A stretch of 64,000 nt of DNA from DATBQN01 sp963799925 (GCA_963799925.1 CAWCYZ010000004.1:744001-808000); one strand, 5' to 3'; counted from the stretch's first letter, positions 1 through 17,331 are shown. Notes: generated from the sequence alone by a model not told the origin. Numbers and translations: made by a program.

Positions 1-315
1 GACAACCGCCACTTCTTCCGCTACGTCGAAGCCTGCCGCGCCGAAGGCGTCACGGTGCCGATCATCCCGGGCCTGAAGATCCTCACCAGCCAGAACCAGC
101 TGACGACCGTCCCGCGCAACTTCTACGTCGAGATCCCCCAGGAGCTGGCGGACGAGGTGACGGCCGCCTCGCCGGAGCGGGTGCGCGAGATCGGCACGGA
201 ATGGGCGGTCTCCCAGGTCCGCGAGCTCCTCGACCGGGGCGTCCCCTCGGTCCATTTCTACGTCATGCAGAGCGCCACGGCCATCAAGAGCCTGATGGCG
301 AAGCTGAAGCTCTGA
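1..315 (+). CDS. metF: 5,10-methylenetetrahydrofolate reductase, C-terminal part
   Basis: The 3' end of a gene that starts before the window. Frame 1 is open from base 1 and encodes about 104 residues ending in TGA. The visible part matches the end of the MetF TIM barrel: DNRHFFRYVEACR, then VPIIPGLK, FYVEIPQEL and the late EWAVSQVREL segment with SVHFYVM. The enzyme reduces methylene-THF to methyl-THF for methionine synthesis, in the cytoplasm with FAD as cofactor; the flavin-binding residues lie upstream and cannot be checked. The downstream neighbour is a tRNA/tuf cluster, so this gene probably ends a separate transcript. Family assignment is confident; completeness cannot be judged. Confidence 0.9.
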   Translation, partial: DNRHFFRYVEACRAEGVTVPIIPGLKILTSQNQLTTVPRNFYVEIPQELADEVTAASPERVREIGTEWAVSQVRELLDRGVPSVHFYVMQSATAIKSLMAKLKL

Positions 316-318
316 AGC

Positions 319-343
319 GGGCCGCCTCATCCGCCGGCGGCCG
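319..343 (+). terminator. weak hairpin after metF
   Basis: A 7-bp GC stem (GGCCGCC at 320-326 with GGCGGCC at 336-342) and 9-nt loop directly follow the metF stop codon. There is no T-tract, so intrinsic termination is doubtful. It sits just before the dispersed repeat and could act together with it. Confidence 0.3.
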
Positions 344-345
344 AT

Positions 346-442
346 GGTACTGGGTCAGTTTGGTCCCGAGGACGGCCGCCTGGAAGGGGGTTCGGGAGGG
401 TGGTCCCGAGGGCGGTCGCCCGCAGCGGACCAAACTGACCCA
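346..442 (+). repeat. dispersed inverted-repeat element, copy A
   Basis: A perfect 16-bp terminal inverted repeat (351-366 with 427-442, TGGGTCAGTTTGGTCC outward) encloses a 60-bp GC-rich core (367-426). A second copy lies at 54324-54420 in the opposite orientation, with 59 of 60 core bases identical and paired, compensatory differences in the terminal arms. The 5-bp flank GGTAC is shared on the left. Within the core, the 11-mer TGGTCCCGAGG starting at 361 recurs at 401. Both copies lie within 40 bp downstream of a gene's stop codon, in the same sense as that gene. It may be a REP/MITE-like element or a structured 3'-UTR RNA; I know no family name for it. Confidence 0.85.
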
Positions 443-605
443 CCCGGCCGATTCGCCCCTGGACATCGCCGTCCGCCTCTGGCACAATCTACGGCCTTCC
501 CCCGGGTCGTCCTCCCGGGCGGCTCCCGAGCGCTCTGGCTGCTGCTCTTGGTAAGAATGAGTGGAGAGCTGCTCTCGCCGGACGGTCCGAAAGGGGCCTA
601 GGCGC

Positions 606-634
606 TTTACACGATCGAGGAAAGGTCATACAAT
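606..634 (+). promoter_or_regulatory. sigma70-type promoter for tRNA-Thr/tuf operon
   Basis: TTTACA at 606-611 and TACAAT at 629-634 are separated by exactly 17 bp. Transcription would begin near 641, about 58 nt before the tRNA-Thr gene. It lies at the head of a long co-directional run with no terminator seen before rplL, so it may be the main promoter of the translation/transcription cluster. Confidence 0.6.
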
Positions 635-698
635 TGTCGGGTTTGACCGTCGAAGTCGTCCCGAGCCCCGAGCCTCGGGCGGCTGGACGGGTGTCTCA

Positions 699-773
<75 letters not shown>

Positions 774-858
774 AGCATTGAAGCGAATCGCACCAATCAG
801 CCGAATCATGCCCATCATGAACCAGGCTCAGGAACAGCTAGGAGGCATTTGAGACGCC

Positions 859-2052
<1,194 letters not shown>

Positions 2053-2062
2053 GAATCAGCAC

Positions 2063-2139
2063 AGGCCAGTAGCTCGAACTGGTAGAGCATCGGTCTCCAA
2101 AACCGAGGGTTGGGGGTTCGAATCCCTCCTGGCCTGCCA
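2063..2139 (+). tRNA. tRNA-Trp (anticodon CCA)
   Basis: The acceptor stem is AGGCCAG with CTGGCCT, the D arm contains AGCTCGAACTGGTAGAGC, the anticodon stem is CGGT/ACCG-like with loop CTCCAAA (anticodon CCA), and the T arm is GGGGGTTCGAATCCCTC. The 3' CCA is encoded (2137-2139). It begins 10 nt after the tuf stop and ends 21 nt before the secE start. tRNA-Trp immediately before secE is a common bacterial arrangement. No separate rpmG gene lies between them. Confidence 0.97.
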
Positions 2140-2160
2140 AACCTTTCGCGGGAGTCACGC

Positions 2161-2433
2161 ATGAGTCCTCTGTTGATCGGCCTGCTCATCACCGTCGCCG
2201 TACTGGGCGGGCTCGCGTACTGGCTGGTGCAGTCGGGCCGCTGGACGCAGGGCCGGGAGTTCGTCGCCGAGACGCGCTCGGAGATGAAGAAGGTCTCTTT
2301 CCCCGGGCGGGACGAGGTGTCGTCGACGACCATCATCGTCATCGTCACCAGCTTCATCTTCGCGGTGTTCCTGTGGGCCGCGGATTTCGTCATCCTCCAC
2401 GCCTATGACTGGATCATCCGGGTGACGTCATGA
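2161..2433 (+). CDS. secE: Preprotein translocase subunit SecE
   Basis: The small clamp subunit of the SecYEG inner-membrane channel, 90 aa. ATG at 2161 follows a GGGAG, and an upstream in-frame extension would run into the tRNA, so 2161 is chosen. Residues about 2-20 form an N-terminal membrane segment. The conserved cytoplasmic amphipathic stretch EMKKVSFPGRDEV follows at about 41-53, and a second membrane helix spans about 57-80. A second N-terminal helix resembles the longer SecE forms rather than the minimal one-helix type. The stop overlaps the nusG start (ATGA), giving translational coupling. Confidence 0.95.
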   Translation: MSPLLIGLLITVAVLGGLAYWLVQSGRWTQGREFVAETRSEMKKVSFPGRDEVSSTTIIVIVTSFIFAVFLWAADFVILHAYDWIIRVTS

Positions 2434-2984
2434 GCGAGCCGATCGGCACCTCGACCGACCGCAAGTGGTACATCGTCCACACCTACTCCGGCTTCGAGGA
2501 GCGGGTGAAGGAGACCCTCCGCCAGCGCGCCGAGGCCCTGGGGATGGGCGCCGCCTTCGGCGAGGTCCGCATCCCGACCGAGACCGTCGTCGAGTACAAG
2601 GGGGGCAAGAAGCGCGAGACGCAGCGCAAGTTCTTCCCCGGCTACATCCTGGTCGAGATGGAGATGTCGGACGCCGCCTGGCACGTGGTCAAGAACACTC
2701 CCAAGGTGACCGGCTTCGTGGGCACCGGCAAGAAGCCGACGCCGCTCTCCCAGGAGGAGGTCGACCAGATCCTCGAGCAGGTGGTCACCGCCAAGGAGAA
2801 GCCGAAGCCGAAGTACCTGTTCGAGAAGGCCGAGCCGGTGCGCATCACCGACGGTCCGTTCAACAACTTCACCGGCGTGGTGGACGACGTCAACCTCGAT
2901 CGCAACACGCTCAAGGTCATGGTGACCATCTTCGGCCGCCAGACCCCGGTCGAGCTCGATTTCTCCCAGGTGCAGAAGCTCTGA
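2430..2984 (+). CDS. nusG: Transcription termination/antitermination factor NusG
   Basis: A 184-aa protein that binds the RNA polymerase clamp and couples to ribosome or Rho. The N-terminal NGN domain opens with KWYIVHTYSGFEERV and includes the hinge segment FFPGYILVEM. The C-terminal KOW domain contains EPVRITDGPFNNFTGVVDDV and ends with ELDFSQVQKL. Length and both domains are normal. It starts inside the secE stop codon and precedes rplK by 19 nt, the canonical secE-nusG-rplKAJL order. Confidence 0.97.
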   Translation: MSEPIGTSTDRKWYIVHTYSGFEERVKETLRQRAEALGMGAAFGEVRIPTETVVEYKGGKKRETQRKFFPGYILVEMEMSDAAWHVVKNTPKVTGFVGTGKKPTPLSQEEVDQILEQVVTAKEKPKPKYLFEKAEPVRITDGPFNNFTGVVDDVNLDRNTLKVMVTIFGRQTPVELDFSQVQKL

Positions 2985-3003
2985 GGACGAGGATCCGATA
3001 CTC

Positions 3004-3429
3004 ATGGCAAAGAAAATCACCGGTCAGATCAAGCTCCAGATCAACGCTGGAGCCGCCACCCCCGCCCCGCCGGTCGGCCCGGCGCTGGGCCAGGCGGGCG
3101 TCAACATCATGGATTTTTGTAAGAACTTCAATGCCCGCACGCAGAGCCAGGCCGGCATGGTCATCCCGGTGGTGATCACGGTCTACGCCGACAGGAGCTA
3201 CACCTTCATCACCAAGACGCCGCCCGCGGCGATCCTGCTGCGCAAGGCGGCGGGGGTCGAGAAGGGCTCGGGCGAGCCCAACAAGAAGAAGGTGGGCAAG
3301 GTGACCAAGGCGCAGGTCGAGGAGATCGCCAAGACCAAGCTCCCCGACTTGAACGCGGCGAGCCTCGAGGCGGCGGTCCGCATCATCGAGGGGACTGCCC
3401 GCTCGATGGGCCTGGAGATCCAGGGCTGA
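3004..3429 (+). CDS. rplK: 50S ribosomal protein L11
   Basis: 141 aa, normal length. It binds 23S rRNA at the GTPase-associated centre. The proline-rich N-terminal motif PAPPVGPALGQAGVNIMDFC is present, followed by the C-terminal RNA-binding domain with GTARSMGLEI at the end. ATG at 3004 is 19 nt after nusG. rplA follows after 22 nt with an AGGAGG in the gap. Confidence 0.98.
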   Translation: MAKKITGQIKLQINAGAATPAPPVGPALGQAGVNIMDFCKNFNARTQSQAGMVIPVVITVYADRSYTFITKTPPAAILLRKAAGVEKGSGEPNKKKVGKVTKAQVEEIAKTKLPDLNAASLEAAVRIIEGTARSMGLEIQG

Positions 3430-3451
3430 GCCTGGAGGAGGAGAGACAGTC

Positions 3452-4153
3452 GTGGCCAAGCATGGAAAGAAATTCCGCTCGTCGGTCGCCAAGGTCGAGC
3501 CGCGGCCCTATCCGCTCGGCGACGCCATCGCGCTCGCCAAGGACGCCTCGTTCGTCAAGTTCGACGAGACGCTCGAGATCGCGCTGCGCCTGGGGGTGGA
3601 CCCCAAGCACGCCGACCAGATGGTGCGCGGCACGGTGGTGCTCCCCAACGGGCTCGGCACCACGGTCCGCATCATCGTCTTCGCCGGCGGCGAGAAGATG
3701 CGCGAGGCCGAGGAGGCGGGCGCCGACGCGGTCGGCGGCGAGGACCTGGCGAAGCGGATCGAGGGCGGCTGGATGGATTTCGACGCCGTCGTCTCGACGC
3801 CCGACATGATGCGGGTGGTCGGCCGCCTCGGCAAGGTGCTCGGGCCCCGCGGCCTGATGCCCAATCCCAAAGCCGGCACCGTCACCTTCGAGGTCGCGCG
3901 GTCGATCCAGGAGATCAAGGCCGGCAAGGTCGAGTTCCGCGTCGACAAGACGGGGATCATCCACGCGCCGCTCGGCAAGATGTCCTTCGGGCCCGAGAAG
4001 CTCAAGCAGAACGCCGACGCCCTGATCGGGGCCGTCATGAAGGCCAAGCCGAGCGCCGCCAAGGGCAAGTACGTCAAGTCGGTCTCCATCTCCTCGACCA
4101 TGGGTCCGGGGATCAAGATCGACACGGACGCCCTGACGGCGGCCGAGGTCTAA
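3452..4153 (+). CDS. rplA: 50S ribosomal protein L1
   Basis: 233 aa, normal for L1, which binds the L1 stalk of 23S rRNA and autoregulates its operon in other bacteria. The start codon is GTG at 3452, preceded by GGAGGAGAG. Family landmarks visible are KFDETLEIALRLGVDPKHADQ, the LGPRGLMPNPKAGTV loop, and VEFRVDKTGIIHAPLGKMSF. Only 10 nt separate it from rplJ, so there is no room for a separate L10-type leader between L1 and L10. Confidence 0.98.
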   Translation: MAKHGKKFRSSVAKVEPRPYPLGDAIALAKDASFVKFDETLEIALRLGVDPKHADQMVRGTVVLPNGLGTTVRIIVFAGGEKMREAEEAGADAVGGEDLAKRIEGGWMDFDAVVSTPDMMRVVGRLGKVLGPRGLMPNPKAGTVTFEVARSIQEIKAGKVEFRVDKTGIIHAPLGKMSFGPEKLKQNADALIGAVMKAKPSAAKGKYVKSVSISSTMGPGIKIDTDALTAAEV

Positions 4154-4163
4154 GGAGCGAGCC

Positions 4164-4787
4164 ATGCCGCTGAAACCCGAGAAGAAGAAGCAGCTCATCG
4201 ACGACTACGAGAAGGGCATGGCCGCGGCCCCTCACGCCTTCCTGCTGGGCTACAAGGGGATCACCGTGCCGCAGGTGACCGCGCTGCGCGACAAGGTGCG
4301 CGACAGCGGCGGCCATTACGAGGTGGTCAAGAACACGCTCGCTCTGCGCGCCATCGACGGCAAGGCCTTGGCCGAGCTCAAGGAGCACTTCGTGGGTCCG
4401 ACCGCGGTGGTCTACAGCATGACCGACCCGGTAGCCCTCGCCAAGGCGCTGACCGACTTCGCCAAGGACGTGCCGGCGGTGCAGTTCAAGGCCGGCCTCG
4501 TCGAGAGCCGCTCGATCGCGGCCAACCAGATCAAGGACATCGCCTCGCTCCCCAGCCGGGAGCAGCTGTTGACCAAGCTCGTCTTCCTGCTGCAGTCGCC
4601 GATCACCCGCTTCGCGCGGGTCCTCGCGGCCGTCCCGCAGCAGTTCGTCGTCGTGCTCGACCAGGTGCGCAAACAGAAGGAGGAGGGCGGCGGCTCAGGC
4701 GCTTCCGCGCCTGCCGGTGCTCCCGAAGCTCCTGAAGCTCCGGCAGCTCCGGCCGAGGCCGCCCCCGCCGCCGAAACCGCTCCGTAA
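4164..4787 (+). CDS. rplJ: 50S ribosomal protein L10 with Ala/Pro-rich tail
   Basis: The stalk base protein that carries L7/L12 dimers. The body is typical: KKQLIDDYEKGM at the N terminus, then YEVVKNTLALRAI, VGPTAVVY and PSREQLLTKLVFLL. At 207 aa it is about 30 residues longer than usual because of a low-complexity Gly/Ala/Pro/Glu tail after residue about 172. The extra segment follows the helix that binds L7/L12. ATG at 4164 has GGAGCGAG upstream. The 42-nt gap to rplL carries a strong GAAGGAGAG site for the more abundant L7/L12. Confidence 0.97.
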   Translation: MPLKPEKKKQLIDDYEKGMAAAPHAFLLGYKGITVPQVTALRDKVRDSGGHYEVVKNTLALRAIDGKALAELKEHFVGPTAVVYSMTDPVALAKALTDFAKDVPAVQFKAGLVESRSIAANQIKDIASLPSREQLLTKLVFLLQSPITRFARVLAAVPQQFVVVLDQVRKQKEEGGGSGASAPAGAPEAPEAPAAPAEAAPAAETAP

Positions 4788-4829
4788 TCCCCGGACTCGT
4801 AAGGTCCGCTGCCTCGAAGGAGAGGACAC

Positions 4830-5210
4830 ATGGCTATCGCAACGCAGGACTTCATCCAGCAGATCGACGAGATGTCGGTCCTCGATCTGAACAACCTGGT
4901 CAAGGCGCTCGAGGAGCACTACGGCGTCTCGGCGGCCGCCGCGACGATGGTGGCTCCCGCGGCCGGCGGCGGCGCCGCCGCGGTCGAGGTCGAAGAGCAG
5001 ACCGAGTTCAACGTCGTCCTCAAGGAGGTCGGCGAGAAGAAGATCAACGTCATCAAGGCGGTTCGCGAGGTGACCAGCCTCGGTCTCAAGGAGGCCAAGG
5101 ACCTCGTCGAGTCGGCCCCCGCGACCGTCAAGGAAGCGGTCTCCAAGGACGAGGCGGAGGCGATCAAGAAGAAGTTCGAAGAGGCGGGAGCCAAGGTCGA
5201 GATCAAGTAG
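4830..5210 (+). CDS. rplL: 50S ribosomal protein L7/L12
   Basis: 126 aa, normal. The N-terminal dimerisation/L10-binding helix region includes EMSVLDLNNLVKALEEHYGV, the hinge is Ala/Gly-rich (about residues 36-52), and the C-terminal factor-binding domain contains FNVVLKEVGEKKINVIKAVR and TSLGLKEAKDLVES, ending AGAKVEIK. It recruits translational GTPases. A 405-nt untranslated stretch with a strong hairpin follows before rpoB. Confidence 0.98.
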   Translation: MAIATQDFIQQIDEMSVLDLNNLVKALEEHYGVSAAAATMVAPAAGGGAAAVEVEEQTEFNVVLKEVGEKKINVIKAVREVTSLGLKEAKDLVESAPATVKEAVSKDEAEAIKKKFEEAGAKVEIK

Positions 5211-5615
5211 GCGTGGGGCGAGCTGCCACGTCGATCGAGGACCGCGAGAACGTCAGGACGGCCGGCCGCGGCCCCTTCCTCAGCCGGGGGGGTGCCGAGT
5301 TGGCGGGTTCTGGCATAAATCGGGCGCTCCGGCTGTTGTCAACCATGCCCGGTGACCCGCCGCGAGAGCGGTGGGCCGGGCATGGTGTCCTTTGCTTTCA
5401 AATACGTCAGACCAGAAGGACAAGAAGTCAAGGGCCGCCTTGCCGGCAGCCGCGGGGTCGTCGAGCCTCGGGGATGCCGGTCGGCGACTCGCCGGCGCGC
5501 CGATCCCACCCGCCCTGGTGATCGCCGTTCGCGCGTCAGTCGCTAGTCGCTCGAGCTAGCCACGGCCAGCCGCGACCAAGGCCCACACAGTACGAGGAGA
5601 CCGCAAGGACATTCT
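5211..5615 (+). other. rplL-rpoB intergenic region
   Basis: 405 nt without a credible gene; short overlapping frames here lack family similarity and good start sites. It holds the strong hairpin at 5342-5386 and, just before rpoB, the ribosome site AAGGA six nt upstream of ATG 5616. No convincing -35/-10 pair was found, so rpoBC probably depends on read-through controlled by the hairpin, as in the classic rplJL-rpoBC arrangement. Confidence 0.6.
5342..5386 (+). promoter_or_regulatory. strong GNRA-capped hairpin, putative attenuator or processing site
   Basis: An 11-bp perfect outer stem (ACCATGCCCGG at 5342-5352 with CCGGGCATGGT at 5376-5386) encloses an 8-bp inner stem (5356-5363 with 5368-5375, one G-T pair) capped by a GAGA tetraloop. 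The only interruption is a 3-nt bulge on the 5' side. A mixed T-rich run (GTCCTTTGCTTTC) follows. Position between rplL and rpoB matches the attenuator/RNase III region known in other bacteria, but mechanism here is inferred. Confidence 0.75.
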
Positions 5616-9869
<4,254 letters not shown>

Positions 9870-9884
9870 GAGGGAGGAAGAAAG

Positions 9885-14063
<4,179 letters not shown>

Positions 14064-14091
14064 GCCTCGGTGCCACAGCAGTCAACAGCAG

Positions 14092-14115
14092 GGGCGGCCG
14101 CGAGGCCGCCCTTTT
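14092..14115 (+). terminator. intrinsic terminator after rpoC
   Basis: A perfect 8-bp stem GGGCGGCC/GGCCGCCC is capped by a GCGA (GNRA) tetraloop and followed by TTTT. It lies between convergent rpoC (+) and hemD (-). On the minus strand no T-run follows, so it is a one-way terminator for rpoBC. Confidence 0.92.
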
Positions 14116-14131
14116 CGTCGCTGCCGAGCGG

Positions 14132-14962
14132 TCATCCGCGACCCGGCGAGCACCGACTCGCGACAGCTGCCACCACCGCCGCCACCAGCTCCGTATCCTC
14201 CGGCCGCACCGCCTCGGCCGCCGGGGTGATGCCGTGGCGGGCGAGCTCGGCGCTCGTCACCCGGCCGATGGAAGCTGCGAGCAGCTCCGGCCGCCGCGGT
14301 TCCCACTCCTCTCCGAAGAGCCCCACGAAGTGGCGGACGATCCGACCGCTGGTGAAGGTCACCCAGCCGAGCGGCGCGTCGGCGAAGAGAGCGCGGGCGC
14401 GCTGCGTGGCGTCCGACGGCAGGCGCTTGTCGTAGGCGACGACCGCGACCGGCTCGGCGCCGGCCTGGGCCAACGCCTCGACGAGGGTGGGGGCGGCATC
14501 CGCCGCCTGGGGGAGGAGGACGCGGCGGCGCCGGGCGACGTGGGGAGCGAGGGCCGCCGCGAGCGCCGCGGCATCGGCAGTACCTGCGATTTCGGGCTGG
14601 ATCTCGTATTCCCGCACGGCGGCAGCGGTCGCGGCGCCGACCGTCGCGATCTTCAGGCGCTGTGGCAGTGTCCCGCCGGCGAGCGGCAGGAAGGAATGGA
14701 CGGCGTTGGCGGACGTGAAGACCAGCCAGTCGTAGAGGGCTAGCTCGGAGGCGGCGCGCTCGAGCGTCCGCGTGTCGGAGGGCGGCACGACCTCGAGGAG
14801 CGGCAGCACCGAAACCTCCGCTCCAGCGGCGGCGAAGGCTGCGACGAGGCCCTCGCCCTGCGCCTCGGCGCGCGTTACCACTACGCGCAGGCCGGCGAGG
14901 AAGAGGTGCGGGCTAGAGGAATCCTTCAAAGCGAGCTCGTCAGAGCTGGGAGATTTCTGCAA
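14132..14962 (-). CDS. hemD: Uroporphyrinogen-III synthase
   Basis: 276 aa. It cyclises hydroxymethylbilane to uroporphyrinogen III. HemD is poorly conserved, but the two-domain pattern is clear: LRVVVTRAEAQGEGL at the start, YDWLVFTSANAVHSF in domain 1, and GWVTFTSGRIVRHF with SIGRVTSAELARHG in domain 2. The most upstream start in this frame is TTG at 14962; no ATG serves, and a start nearer LAGLRVVV is possible. It is the last gene of the ccsA-hemA-hemC-hemD operon, 26 nt after hemC, and converges on rpoC. Confidence 0.88.
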   Translation of the reverse strand: MQKSPSSDELALKDSSSPHLFLAGLRVVVTRAEAQGEGLVAAFAAAGAEVSVLPLLEVVPPSDTRTLERAASELALYDWLVFTSANAVHSFLPLAGGTLPQRLKIATVGAATAAAVREYEIQPEIAGTADAAALAAALAPHVARRRRVLLPQAADAAPTLVEALAQAGAEPVAVVAYDKRLPSDATQRARALFADAPLGWVTFTSGRIVRHFVGLFGEEWEPRRPELLAASIGRVTSAELARHGITPAAEAVRPEDTELVAAVVAAVASRCSPGRG

Positions 14963-14988
14963 GAAGGTCCATCATCCGGTATCTCATC

Positions 14989-15921
14989 TCATACCGTCCT
15001 CGCCTCCGCAATCTCCGCGAGCACCGCCGCAGCCCCGTCCGCCCGCAATGCCGCGACACACGCCGCCGCCGCCGTCTCGGGCTCCGCTCCCGCGCCCTCG
15101 CCGCGGGCGACTCGGGTCCCCTCCGGGGTGGCGAGAAGGGCCGTGATGCGGAGCTCGCCGTCCTCTTCCCGCGCCCAGGCGCCTAGTGGCAGGGTGCAGT
15201 CGCCGCCGAAGGCGGCCACCACGTGGCGCTCGGCGGCCGCGGCGCGGGCCGTCGCGGGGTGGTCGAGGGCGCGGCAGAGGGCGAAGGCGTCCGATCCCTC
15301 GCGCGCCTCGAGCGCCAGCGTCCCCTGGCCCGGCGCCGGCAGCATCGCCGCTGGCGGGATCGGGTGAGCTGGCAGGCCGCCCAGCTCCAGCCGCGCCAGA
15401 CCGGCGGCGGCGAGCACCACTCCGGCGGCGCCGCTCTCGCGCCACCTGCGGAGGCGCGTGTCGACATTGCCGCGCAAGGGACGCACGTCGAGGTCGGGCC
15501 GGAGGAGGAGAATCTGCGCTCGGCGGCGGAGCGATCCGGTGAGGACGACAGCGCCGGCGGGCAGGCCGTCGAGGTCCGCGGCAAGCTCCGATACCAGGAC
15601 GTCCCGCGGATCCGCCCGCTCCGGGTAGGCGGCCACCGCGAGCCCGGCGGGAAGGGCGACCGGCAGGTCCTTCAGGCTGTGGACTGCGAGGTCGAGGCTG
15701 CCGGCGAGGAGGCCGCGCTCGAGCTCCTGGGTGAAGAGGCCCTTGCCGCCGAACGCCGCGAGATCCCCCGGCGTCACGTCGCCCGCCGTCACCACCGGCA
15801 CCAGCTCGACCGCGAGCCCGGCGTGACGCGCCTCGAGCGCGCGCGCCACCTGACCGGACTGGGCGAGGGCGAGGGGGCTCTGGCGGGTCCCGAGCCGGAG
15901 GCGGACCGGGGCGGCGGTCAT
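14989..15921 (-). CDS. hemC: Hydroxymethylbilane synthase (porphobilinogen deaminase)
   Basis: 310 aa from the ATG at 15921, chosen because it overlaps the hemA stop (ATGA); an upstream in-frame start would add 16 arginine-rich residues not typical of the family. It condenses four porphobilinogens. Motifs: RLGTRQSPLALAQ, GGKGLFTQELE, DLAVHSLKDLP, GSLRRRAQ and RGNVDTRL. Cys242 in GGDCTLPLG is the expected attachment point for the dipyrromethane cofactor. Translational coupling with hemA and hemD supports a pathway operon. Confidence 0.96.
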   Translation of the reverse strand: MTAAPVRLRLGTRQSPLALAQSGQVARALEARHAGLAVELVPVVTAGDVTPGDLAAFGGKGLFTQELERGLLAGSLDLAVHSLKDLPVALPAGLAVAAYPERADPRDVLVSELAADLDGLPAGAVVLTGSLRRRAQILLLRPDLDVRPLRGNVDTRLRRWRESGAAGVVLAAAGLARLELGGLPAHPIPPAAMLPAPGQGTLALEAREGSDAFALCRALDHPATARAAAAERHVVAAFGGDCTLPLGAWAREEDGELRITALLATPEGTRVARGEGAGAEPETAAAACVAALRADGAAAVLAEIAEARTV

Positions 15922-17282
15922 CCGCCCGCGCCGGGCGTGGAGCCGGGCGGCTGCCGCGCGCCGCCGCACTCGGGAGGTCCGTCGGCGTCCTCCGGCTCGG
16001 GCGCCTCGTCGAGGCGGAACAGCTCGCGCACCAGGTCGAGACGCGGCAGGTCGGCCGAGCCGCCCTTGCCGCGCAGGCGCGTCGACGGGTGGTGGAGGAC
16101 CTTCCTCACCAGCGAGCGGGTGAGCCGCTCGAGCGCCTCATGGGTCTCCGGCGGGAAGCCGGGGAGCGCCTCGGCCAGCTCCTGCCGGCGGACGCGCTCG
16201 GCCTGCTTCTGCAGGCGGGCTATCAGCGGCTCGGCCTCGAGACCGCGGTACCAGGAGCGGAAGAGGGCGAGCTCCTGATCGACGATCTCCTCGACCCGCG
16301 GCACCTCCTCCTTGCGGCGCTTCATGTTGCGCTGGATGAGGTTCTGCAGCGAGTCGAGAGGATGGAGGAAGAGGTTCTCGATCCGGCCCGCCTCGGGCTC
16401 GACGTTCCTGGGCACCCCCAGGTCGACGACGAGGAGCGGCCGGCTCGGGCGGCAGGCCATGGCGTCGACGAGCTGGCGGCGGGTCAGCACCGGCTCCGGG
16501 GCGCTCGTCGAGGCGACGACCAGGTCGGCCGAGCAGACCGCCTCCAGCCGCTCGTCGAAGGTGAGCAGCTCGGCGTCCGGGAACTCCTGGCGGAAGCGCT
16601 CGCGCCGCTCGGCGCCGCGGTTCGCCACCCGGATGCCGCGGGCGCCGCGCTCGGAGAGCGCGCGGGCCACCAGCCGTCCCGTCTCGCCGGCGCCGATCAG
16701 CAGCACCCGCCGGTCCTCCAGACTGCTGAAGATGTTCTTCGCCAGCTCGACGGTGGCATACCCCAGAGAGACCGCGCCGGCGGCGAGGGCGGTCTCCTGC
16801 CGCGCCCGCTTGCCGGCGGCGATGGCGGTGCGGAGCAGGCGACGGAGGACGGCGCCCTCGGCGCCCACCGTCTCGGCGAGGGTCGATGCCTGCCGCACCT
16901 GGCCGAGGATCTCGGGCTCGCCCAGGACCATGGACTCGAGCCCGCTGGCGACGGACAGCAGGTGGCGCGCGGCCTCGCCGTTGCGCTTTACGTAGAGCCG
17001 CCCTGGCCGCTCGAGCTCGGGGGCACGCTTCAGAAACACCAGCTCGAGGGCCACCCGGTAGGCCGCCTCCTCGTCGCGCGGCTGGAGGAGCACCTCGGTG
17101 CGGTTGCAGGTCGAGAGGAGGAACGCCTCGGCGATCGGCGGCCGCGCCAGGAGATGGACGAGCGCCTCCTCCCCCTCCTGCGCCCCGTACGCCACCCGCT
17201 CGCGAAGCTCGACCGGCGAGCAGCGGAAGTCGGTCCCCAGGAGGAGGAGCGGCGGATCGGGGTTGCGCGTGAGCTCGCTCAT
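15918..17282 (-). CDS. hemA: Glutamyl-tRNA reductase
   Basis: 454 aa. It is the first committed step of the C5 heme pathway, reducing Glu-tRNA to glutamate-1-semialdehyde. The catalytic Cys sits in STCNRTE (about residue 59). Other marks are SGLESMVLGEPEILGQV, the NADPH-binding segment VLLIGAGETGRLVARAL, VVDLGVPRNVEP, and a C-terminal dimerisation helix region with IQRNMKRRKEEVP. The C-terminal about 35 residues are an unusual Pro/Gly/Glu-rich tail that overlaps hemC by 4 nt. It lies 49 nt downstream of the ccsA/hemX-like gene, a common pairing. Confidence 0.96.
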   Translation of the reverse strand: MSELTRNPDPPLLLLGTDFRCSPVELRERVAYGAQEGEEALVHLLARPPIAEAFLLSTCNRTEVLLQPRDEEAAYRVALELVFLKRAPELERPGRLYVKRNGEAARHLLSVASGLESMVLGEPEILGQVRQASTLAETVGAEGAVLRRLLRTAIAAGKRARQETALAAGAVSLGYATVELAKNIFSSLEDRRVLLIGAGETGRLVARALSERGARGIRVANRGAERRERFRQEFPDAELLTFDERLEAVCSADLVVASTSAPEPVLTRRQLVDAMACRPSRPLLVVDLGVPRNVEPEAGRIENLFLHPLDSLQNLIQRNMKRRKEEVPRVEEIVDQELALFRSWYRGLEAEPLIARLQKQAERVRRQELAEALPGFPPETHEALERLTRSLVRKVLHHPSTRLRGKGGSADLPRLDLVRELFRLDEAPEPEDADGPPECGGARQPPGSTPGAGG

Positions 17283-17331
17283 GGCGGGAAGGGAATCGAA
17301 AGGCGTCCCCTCACAGAAGCTGGTGCGCCGT

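Noticed and set aside
5301..5316. Possible sigma54 promoter (TGGCGGG then TGGCA)
   Set aside because: The distance between the GG and GC elements is 9 rather than 10 nt and the -12 element is poor.
5213..5559. Short ORFs between rplL and rpoB
   Set aside because: They cross the strong hairpin, overlap each other in three frames and show no similarity or ribosome sites.
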